Shown in pieces: positions 8,157 to 14,907 of a stretch of 14,907 bases of DNA. Within the stretch, counting starts at the first letter, position 1; every line of letters starts with the position of its first letter. A program made the translations under genes and the position numbers. The notes beneath the pieces were generated by a model that ran no database searches, was not told the origin of the DNA, and was given only the letters and a program-made list of their open reading frames with translations. This DNA comes from Desulfobacteraceae bacterium (lineage in GTDB: Bacteria; Desulfobacterota; Desulfobacteria; Desulfobacterales; UBA11574), in assembly GCA_002868985.1 (NCBI GenBank), contig PKTV01000219.1, forward strand, positions 1 through 14,907. Direction: 5' to 3'.

Positions 8157-10019
8157 CTACTGGTCACCTGCGACTTTCAGTTTGTCGGGTGTCGAGTTTT
8201 CACCCTGTCCAAAATAAGTTTTAATGACGTCCCTTGCGATGGGCGCCGCCGTGCTTGATCCATGACTACCATGCTCTACAATGACAGAAACTGCTATTTG
8301 GGGATCAACAGACGGCGCATAAGCAACAAACCATGCATGCGATTTTAACCGGTGTGACAATTCTTCTTCAGACAGACCGCGCTCTTTGCTGCGCCCAACC
8401 ACCTGGGCAGTCCCTGTTTTTCCACTGATATCGAAGCCCTCGACGTGGGCAATCCATGCGGTTCCTTTTTTATTGTTAACAACATTCCAAAGGCCCTCTT
8501 TTATAATCTTTAATGTTTTCTTACTAACAGGCAGCTTGCCAGCCAACTGCTTTTTGCTCTCAAGAATAACCGATCCTTCCGGTGAATAGACTGACTTGAG
8601 TATTAAAGGCTTGTACATTTCTCCGCCATTTGCCACTGCTGATGTTAAAACAAGCATCTGCAATGGTGTCGCAAGATCAAAGCCTTGTCCAATCGCAACC
8701 GAGAGCGTTTCTCCCCCCTGCCAGGCAACACCGGTACGACGCTTTTTCCATTCTTTTGTCGGAATGAGCCCCGCTGCTTCGTGATCCAGGTCGATCCCGG
8801 TAGGCGATCCCAAACCGGAAGCAACGGCGTACATTGACAAACGATCTATGCCCAGCTTCTGGCCGACTTGATAAAAATAGACGTCACAGGATTCAGCCAG
8901 CGCTTTGATCACATTGACGCTGTCGTGACCCGCAGCCCTCCAGCATCTGTAAACCCGATTTCCATATTTATAATATCCAGGGCAATAAAAGGTCGTATCT
9001 TTATCGATAACACCTTCCTCGAGCGCCGCAATTGCGGTAATGATTTTAAAGGTAGATGCCGGAGGATACTCACCATGGATAACCTTGTTTTCAAGCGGTC
9101 TTAAGGGGTTGGAAACCAGAGCATCCCACTGCTCATGCGACATGCCGTCAACAAAGATATTCTGGTCAAATGAAGGAGAACTTGCCAAGGCAAGGATTTG
9201 GCCTGTTTGAGGATCCATGGCCACCACGGCGCCGGCGACACCTTCTAATAGCGCTTCAGCCTTTTTCTGAACACGCAAATCAATTGTCAGATAAAGGTTC
9301 TGTCCCGGCTGGGGGTCGACTGTTTTTAAATTTCTAACCACCTGCCCCATGACATTGACTTCAACCTGACGCCCCCCTCTTTTACCCTGAAGGAAAGACT
9401 CAAATATTTTTTCGATGCCAAACTTCCCGATATAATCGCCAACCGTATACCCTGGATATTCTCCCGAATTCAGTTCATCGGCGTTTATTTCGCTCAAATA
9501 CCCGATAAGATGGGCAGCCGTCTGTCGCTCTAGGTAGTGTCGGCGAGGTTTTACATCGACAATAACCCCTGGAAGATCGAATTTTCGCACCTCGATGGCA
9601 GCCAAAGCATCCCGCCCGATATCCTTTTTCAAAAGTATCGGTTTATAGGATGAAACCGTTTTGTTATTCTCAATCTTTGACAACAGTTCAGATTCAGGAA
9701 CATTGATGTATTTAGACAATTTTTTGACAGTCTGCTCAACCGGTTTGGCATCTTTTAACACGATGTTAAGATCGAACGACGGTCGATTATCTACCAGCCG
9801 TATCCCATTACGATCAAAAATCATTCCTCTGGAGGGATCTGTACTTTGCAGGCGAATACAATTGTTTTCCGATAGTCGCCTTAACTCCTCACCATTAATC
9901 ACCTGGAGGTAAAACAAACGTATGAAAATCAGACAAAAGGTTCCTGCAACACAAAACGCTATTCTAGCCAGTCGTTGTTTGTACCAATCCTGATCCGCAG
10001 TTTTTAAGTATTTGGTCAA
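8157..10019 (-). CDS. mrdA: Penicillin-binding protein 2, elongation-specific transpeptidase
   Basis: PBP2 cross-links peptidoglycan in the periplasm as part of the rod complex with RodA and MreC. The 620-aa protein has a single N-terminal membrane anchor (about residues 18-40), a dimerisation/pedestal domain starting at RGMIFDRNG (64-72), and a transpeptidase domain. Active-site motifs are STFK (Ser322-Lys325), SCD (377-379, an SxD variant usual for PBP2) and KTG (534-536). The start is a TTG at 10019, preceded by GAGGA four bases upstream; the first internal ATG comes only at residue 66, so TTG is needed to keep the anchor. It lies 53 bp after mreD. The stop codon is only 7 bp from the 192-bp palindromic element. 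Confidence 0.97.
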   Translation of the reverse strand: MTKYLKTADQDWYKQRLARIAFCVAGTFCLIFIRLFYLQVINGEELRRLSENNCIRLQSTDPSRGMIFDRNGIRLVDNRPSFDLNIVLKDAKPVEQTVKKLSKYINVPESELLSKIENNKTVSSYKPILLKKDIGRDALAAIEVRKFDLPGVIVDVKPRRHYLERQTAAHLIGYLSEINADELNSGEYPGYTVGDYIGKFGIEKIFESFLQGKRGGRQVEVNVMGQVVRNLKTVDPQPGQNLYLTIDLRVQKKAEALLEGVAGAVVAMDPQTGQILALASSPSFDQNIFVDGMSHEQWDALVSNPLRPLENKVIHGEYPPASTFKIITAIAALEEGVIDKDTTFYCPGYYKYGNRVYRCWRAAGHDSVNVIKALAESCDVYFYQVGQKLGIDRLSMYAVASGLGSPTGIDLDHEAAGLIPTKEWKKRRTGVAWQGGETLSVAIGQGFDLATPLQMLVLTSAVANGGEMYKPLILKSVYSPEGSVILESKKQLAGKLPVSKKTLKIIKEGLWNVVNNKKGTAWIAHVEGFDISGKTGTAQVVGRSKERGLSEEELSHRLKSHAWFVAYAPSVDPQIAVSVIVEHGSHGSSTAAPIARDVIKTYFGQGENSTPDKLKVAGDQ

Positions 10020-10072
10020 AGCGTCCTCAAAGAAGAATGTTTTTGTTGATTTTTTTTACGATCAATTCAGGT

Positions 10073-10588
10073 TTAATTTTTCTTAACAAATATTTCCTTG
10101 AACCATTGATCCCACCACCGATGTGAGGTGTTAAAGAACATCAGAAAAAGCGGGCCGGTGAATATGGCCCATAAAACCTGCACGATAATCGTGCCCACCA
10201 CTGCTTCAGAGATCCGTGAACTTTGTTCAAACATGGCACTGGCTCCAATGAACATGAGATTCTCCATTAATACTCCCGCAGCAACAACAAATGGCAAAAT
10301 CAGACTGTCACCGACATGTAGAAAGGTAATTGCCCATCGCACGCCAAAAAACAACCATACATAGGCTGTTAAATAGAGACCAAAAGGCCCTCCGGAAATG
10401 ATGTCCATGAAAAAGCCAAAAATTAAAATAATGACCATGCTTTCACGAACGGAACGAAAGATACTTAAATAAATAATAAAAGGGGTTAAAAGATCATAGA
10501 ATCTTTCAAATAAAGGGATATAGGGCATAACTGTCGTCTGAATGACGATCAGGCAAAAGCATATAAAGATATGTAAGCAATATGTCAT
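10073..10588 (-). CDS. mreD: Rod shape-determining membrane protein MreD
   Basis: MreD is an inner-membrane component of the elongasome that bridges MreC and the RodA/PBP2 synthase. The 171-aa product is almost entirely hydrophobic with five to six membrane segments and the family motif GFFMDIISGGPFG (58-70). Its ATG overlaps the mreC TGA stop by four bases (ATGA at 10585-10588 on the minus strand), showing translational coupling. The C-terminus is basic and cytoplasmic-looking (WFKEIFVKKN). Length is in the normal range. Confidence 0.94.
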   Translation of the reverse strand: MTYCLHIFICFCLIVIQTTVMPYIPLFERFYDLLTPFIIYLSIFRSVRESMVIILIFGFFMDIISGGPFGLYLTAYVWLFFGVRWAITFLHVGDSLILPFVVAAGVLMENLMFIGASAMFEQSSRISEAVVGTIIVQVLWAIFTGPLFLMFFNTSHRWWDQWFKEIFVKKN

Positions 10589-11421
10589 TGGTCAGGCTCA
10601 AATTCTTGCTTTTTTGGGTTCAATACAATCAGAACCTCTTCAAGTTTTTCAAAATCAACATATGGTGAAACGGTCACGTCCTGAAATATCCCTGATTTAG
10701 GCTTGATGACGGCCGAAACATACCCTACGGCAAGCCCCTTTGGAAAAACACCATCCAACCCGGATGAAACGACGATATCACCTATTTTAATATCATGTTT
10801 TCGCAATACATATTTAAAAAGGCATTGTCCTGCCGCATCACCTTGGATGATGCCTCGCGCTCTATCATTTTGCACCAATGCATCCACCGCGCTGTTATGA
10901 TCGATAATCAACAAAACTTTAGAATAATTAGCGGATACATCTGTAACTTGCCCTGCGATTCCTTTGGGGACCACCACAGCCATACCTGTTTCAACCCCGT
11001 CGTTTTCACCTTTATCAATAAGAACGGTTTTAAACCAGGGAGAAGGATCCTTGCCGATGACTTCGGCTGAAAGGACGCGATCTGTTATCGTCTTTTTAAA
11101 ATTCAGCAAATTTCGAAGACGGGAATTGGAAAGCTCAAATTCTTTGAGCTGAATGTTGTTTTCAAAGGCTTTGTTTAAAGCTTTTTGATAATTATCATTC
11201 TCTTTCGCAACATTAACCACAAAGAAATAATGTCGCCAAATATCTCTTACAAAACGGATAGAACTGGTGGAAGCCTTCTGAAAAGGGGCGATTAAAGAAA
11301 TAGCAATCCGTCCGGGTCTATAATAAGAAATATAAGTGCGATTGAAAACAGAAAGGAGAATGATGTTGACAGCAATCAGAACGATCACGCCAATAATCAT
11401 TACCATCTTTTTCGAAAACAT
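10585..11421 (-). CDS. mreC: Rod shape-determining protein MreC
   Basis: MreC is a bitopic periplasmic scaffold that activates PBP2 and connects it to MreB. The 278-aa protein has an N-terminal membrane helix (about 7-26), a coiled-coil segment (about 70-108, rich in Asn, Glu and Leu) and the paired beta-barrel region with conserved blocks IGKDPSPWFKTVLIDKGEND (from 122), GDIVVSSGLDGVFPKGLAVG (from 214) and PYVDFEKLEEVLIV (from 253). It begins 4 bp after the mreB stop with little recognisable ribosome binding site, so reinitiation from mreB is likely. It overlaps mreD by four bases. Confidence 0.97.
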   Translation of the reverse strand: MFSKKMVMIIGVIVLIAVNIILLSVFNRTYISYYRPGRIAISLIAPFQKASTSSIRFVRDIWRHYFFVVNVAKENDNYQKALNKAFENNIQLKEFELSNSRLRNLLNFKKTITDRVLSAEVIGKDPSPWFKTVLIDKGENDGVETGMAVVVPKGIAGQVTDVSANYSKVLLIIDHNSAVDALVQNDRARGIIQGDAAGQCLFKYVLRKHDIKIGDIVVSSGLDGVFPKGLAVGYVSAVIKPKSGIFQDVTVSPYVDFEKLEEVLIVLNPKKQEFEPDQ

Positions 11422-11425
11422 GTAT

Positions 11426-12708
<1,283 letters not shown>

Positions 12709-13797
12709 TTAACATTTTAGTGATCTGTCATTCGCAAAATTTTCCATGACCGCATCATGAAGTTTCGGTCTGAAGGCTTTTATCCGGTTATTATCCCGGG
12801 ACGGATGGATGCGATTGGTCAACAGAATAACAACAATTGCTCGATCCAGATCCATCCAAAAAGATGTACCGGTGAACCCGAGATGCCCTAAGGTTCTTTT
12901 TGAAAAATACCGTCCGCAACTCGAACCCTTTGGAGATGGGGTGTCAAAACCAAGTGCCCGGCCGCTTTGCTCGTTTAAACTTAAAAAGCGTCGGGTTAAA
13001 TCGATATCAAATATACCTGTTGAAACAGACCCCCGATATACAGCCATCAGCTCGGACAGAAGATCAAAAACATCCCCGGCCGTCCCGAAAAGGCCGGCAT
13101 GCCCCTCGATGCCGCCCACAGAATATGCATTATCATCATGAACGACACCCTCCAAAAGTTTGCCCCGCCACGGACATTTCTCGGTAGCGGCAAATTCTGC
13201 AACAGGTGGCTTTTTATCAACCGGCAAAAAAAACATCTTTTTAAGGCCCAAAGGGCGATAAATTATTTCCGTAACAAAACGATCCAGACGAATTCCCGCC
13301 ACCTCTTCGATTACCCAGCAAAGCACCATAAATCCGAGGTCGCTGTATACCACCTGATGGCCGATCGGATGGATCAGCGGTTCTTTGATCAGAAATTCCC
13401 TTAAAGCATTTTTTCTTTTCCCTGGTTCTATTTTTTTTACCGCTTCATAATAGGGACGATAATCCTGAAATCCTGAATTATGATACAGCAGATTTTCCAC
13501 CCGGATCTTTTCTTTGTCGGTGTTTTTAAATAAAGGTAAAATGGACCCCAAATTCTCTTTTAAGGTCAACCTGGATTGTTGGATCAGCGCCATGACCGCA
13601 AGGGTTGTGGCCAGTGGTTTTGTCAGAGACGCCAAATCAAAAACCGTTTCCTTTGTCATTTTACGACCGGAAAAAAGATTGGCATCACCGTAAGCTTCAA
13701 AAAAAACAATGTGACGATCCAACGAAACCAAAAGGACCCCGCCGGGAAACACATAGTTTGCAACGGCATCTTTCATCAAACGGTTAACGTGCTTCAT
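12709..13797 (-). CDS. Serine hydrolase, class C beta-lactamase / PBP-like family
   Basis: This enzyme has the beta-lactamase-fold serine hydrolase domain across its 362 residues. Motifs are SLTK (Ser57-Lys60, nucleophile and base), LLYHNSG (103-109), YSD at 151-153 (second motif) and GHLGFTG at 304-310 in place of the KTG triad. The segment VVHDDNAYSVGGIEGHAGLFGTAGD (218-242) closely resembles beta-lactamase-like proteins associated with NagZ-type cell-wall recycling. No signal peptide is apparent, so it may be cytoplasmic. The start at 13797 has only a weak upstream binding site, but no better one was found. It follows the LdcA gene by 92 bp. The substrate is unknown; a role on muropeptides or another ester/amide is inferred from family and neighbours, and it need not confer drug resistance. 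Confidence 0.85.
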   Translation of the reverse strand: MKHVNRLMKDAVANYVFPGGVLLVSLDRHIVFFEAYGDANLFSGRKMTKETVFDLASLTKPLATTLAVMALIQQSRLTLKENLGSILPLFKNTDKEKIRVENLLYHNSGFQDYRPYYEAVKKIEPGKRKNALREFLIKEPLIHPIGHQVVYSDLGFMVLCWVIEEVAGIRLDRFVTEIIYRPLGLKKMFFLPVDKKPPVAEFAATEKCPWRGKLLEGVVHDDNAYSVGGIEGHAGLFGTAGDVFDLLSELMAVYRGSVSTGIFDIDLTRRFLSLNEQSGRALGFDTPSPKGSSCGRYFSKRTLGHLGFTGTSFWMDLDRAIVVILLTNRIHPSRDNNRIKAFRPKLHDAVMENFANDRSLKC

Positions 13798-13889
13798 CGA
13801 CCCATCGCCCTATTAAGCTTCTTCTTTCAATCCTGAATGAGCGTAAACAAAAGGGGCATCCTCGACTTTCGATCAATAAGGGATCAAAT

Positions 13890-14810
13890 TCATGACACCG
13901 TGGCTGGTTCATGAAACAGCAGCCGTTTGTTATCGGTATCCAGCGTTGCGCGCAGCCCCATTGGAATTGTCAGATTATGTTCTCCATGGCCCATTTCAAA
14001 GCCGGCCAAAATCGGAATATCCTTATCCTCAAATATATGGCTAAAAATTTCGACAATCTCATTTAGATGGCCACATTCTTTAAAAGTGCCGAGAATCAGG
14101 CCGGCAATTTCGTTGAAACATCCGGCCAATTTCATTTGTGTCAACATTCTGTCGATGCGGTACGGCATCTCTCCCACATCCTCAAGGAGCAGAATCTTTC
14201 CCTTAAGATTCGGAGTATAAGACGTTCCGACAAGATGGCACAACGTGGTCAGGTTCCCGCCGGCCACAAGCCCCGAACACACACCCGGCTTGATCACCTT
14301 GCCGTTTCTAGGGGTCAGCTCAAGTGCTGTTGGGGATGTCAACGCCGTCTGCAGTGCTGTCAGGGTCTTTTCGGTGGCATTTGCCAGAGTAGTAACAACA
14401 GGACCGTGAAAGGTAACCAGACCACATTGGTCGTAAAGCACAGACAGCAGCGCCGAAATGTCGCTAAATCCAAAAAAGATTTTCGGATTCTTTTGAATGA
14501 TTTTAAAGTTTACAAGCGGAAGAATACGCATGCTTCCATACCCGCCCCGGGCGCAAAAAATTGCTTGAACAATTGGATCGGCAAACAGACGGTTCACCTG
14601 ATTCGCCCGCTGGATGTCGGTTCCAGCTAGAAATCCATGTTTTTGGAAAATACCTTCATCAAAAAACGTTTGAAACCCCATGGATTCCAGAACTGTTTTC
14701 CCTTTCATGAATTTTTCCGAATCAAACGGACCTGCCGGCGCAGCAATGCCGATAGTGTCGCCCGGCTTCAGGCGAGGGGGTCTGACAGACTCATTGTCCT
14801 TGCTCAGCAT
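13890..14810 (-). CDS. ldcA: LD-carboxypeptidase (muramoyltetrapeptide carboxypeptidase, S66 family)
   Basis: LdcA removes the terminal D-Ala from recycled tetrapeptide muropeptides in the cytoplasm. The 306-aa protein begins with PPRLKPGDTIGIAAPAGPFD (11-30) and contains CARGGYGSMRILP (86-98), the nucleophile motif GFSD (Ser116), the LLLEDVGEMPYRIDRML block (Glu210 of the catalytic set) and GHGEHNLTIPMG (274-285; His275 the likely catalytic histidine). No signal peptide is seen, as expected. The ATG at 14810 has GGAG five bases upstream. It heads the visible gene series and precedes the serine hydrolase, suggesting a small wall-recycling unit. Confidence 0.93.
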   Translation of the reverse strand: MLSKDNESVRPPRLKPGDTIGIAAPAGPFDSEKFMKGKTVLESMGFQTFFDEGIFQKHGFLAGTDIQRANQVNRLFADPIVQAIFCARGGYGSMRILPLVNFKIIQKNPKIFFGFSDISALLSVLYDQCGLVTFHGPVVTTLANATEKTLTALQTALTSPTALELTPRNGKVIKPGVCSGLVAGGNLTTLCHLVGTSYTPNLKGKILLLEDVGEMPYRIDRMLTQMKLAGCFNEIAGLILGTFKECGHLNEIVEIFSHIFEDKDIPILAGFEMGHGEHNLTIPMGLRATLDTDNKRLLFHEPATVS

Positions 14811-14844
14811 CTCATCTCCGTTTTTTACAAACGACGTTGATTGA

Positions 14845-14873
14845 ATAAAACGTTCTTTTTATGCAATCGTCAA
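14845..14873 (-). promoter_or_regulatory. Candidate promoter for ldcA
   Basis: On the minus strand TTGACG (14868-14873) is followed by 17 bases and TTTTAT (14845-14850), placing a start about 30 bases upstream of the ldcA ATG. The -35 matches five of six and the -10 four of six. Its -35 overlaps the left arm of the dyad at 14870-14895. Confidence 0.45.
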
Positions 14874-14895
14874 CATAATTTTGACACTATGTTGA
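14870..14895. promoter_or_regulatory. Dyad TCAACATA-N10-TATGTTGA, putative operator
   Basis: Perfect 8-bp inverted arms at 14870-14877 and 14888-14895 are separated by ten bases. The dyad overlaps the -35 of the ldcA promoter on the minus strand and encloses the -35 of a plus-strand promoter. This placement is typical of an operator controlling a divergent gene pair; the binding protein is unknown. Confidence 0.5.
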
Positions 14896-14907
14896 AATAT
14901 CTTATAA
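14881..14907 (+). promoter_or_regulatory. Divergent plus-strand promoter cut by the window edge
   Basis: A perfect TTGACA (14881-14886) is followed by 16 bases and TATAA (14903-14907), whose last base lies beyond the window. All visible positions match consensus. It implies a plus-strand gene starting to the right of this window. Confidence 0.55.

Noticed and set aside
8886-8894. CRISPR array, tRNA, rRNA or riboswitch anywhere in the window
   Set aside because: I saw no regularly spaced repeats, cloverleaf sequences or known aptamer signatures; the position given is only a placeholder for the whole window.
9882-9890. SxD instead of SxN in the PBP2 active site (residues 377-379) as a possible defect
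   Set aside because: An SxD second motif is normal in PBP2 proteins, including that of E. coli.
14067-14630. A 187-codon plus-strand frame
   Set aside because: It lies entirely opposite ldcA, which has clear catalytic motifs; its composition is that of an antisense shadow.

Overview
The window looks like a chromosomal segment of a Gram-negative deltaproteobacterium, most likely in or near the Desulfobacterales (Desulfobacterota). This is inferred from gene content and protein style: an ATP synthase operon with paired b and b' subunits but no a or c genes, a small bactofilin directly upstream of it, and a complete mreBCD-mrdA-rodA elongasome cluster. It was not checked by a database search. 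Every gene I can support is on the minus strand, so transcription runs from high to low coordinates. No tRNA, rRNA, CRISPR array or transposase gene was seen.

In transcription order, region 1 (14907 to 12709) holds an LD-carboxypeptidase of the LdcA type and a class C beta-lactamase-fold serine hydrolase. Both are plausible peptidoglycan-recycling or remodelling enzymes. At the extreme right edge there is a putative divergent promoter pair with an 8-bp-arm dyad between the two starts, implying a plus-strand gene just outside the window. Region 2 (12708 to 6818) is the cell-elongation cluster mreB, mreC, mreD, mrdA (PBP2), rodA. It is preceded by a 239-bp AT-rich promoter region with short iterated motifs. 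The cluster is compact (4-bp gap, ATGA overlap, 53-bp gap) except between mrdA and rodA, where a 192-bp palindromic element with near-perfect terminal inverted repeats is lodged. Region 3 (6817 to 6138) is a 297-bp spacer with degenerate ATTCCA-type repeats, then a bactofilin gene closed by a probable AT-rich intrinsic terminator.

Region 4 (6115 to 1) is the atp operon, atpF'-atpF-atpH-atpA-atpG-atpD-atpC, driven by a near-consensus sigma70 promoter (TTGACA, 17 bp, TATAGA, with extended -10) just after that terminator. atpF', atpF, atpH and atpA are joined by one-base stop/start overlaps. The atpA-atpG and atpG-atpD gaps each contain an inverted repeat. atpC is cut by the left edge of the window. 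The membrane subunits a and c must be encoded elsewhere.

Functionally the window joins two housekeeping modules: wall elongation, where MreB filaments, MreC/MreD and the RodA-PBP2 synthase are flanked by wall-trimming enzymes and a bactofilin scaffold, and ATP synthesis. I found no convincing new gene system. The most interesting features are non-coding: the 192-bp element inside the mre operon, the right-edge divergent operator/promoter, and the intercistronic hairpins of the atp operon. Three start sites were decided by eye from ribosome binding sites (atpG, atpF', mrdA).
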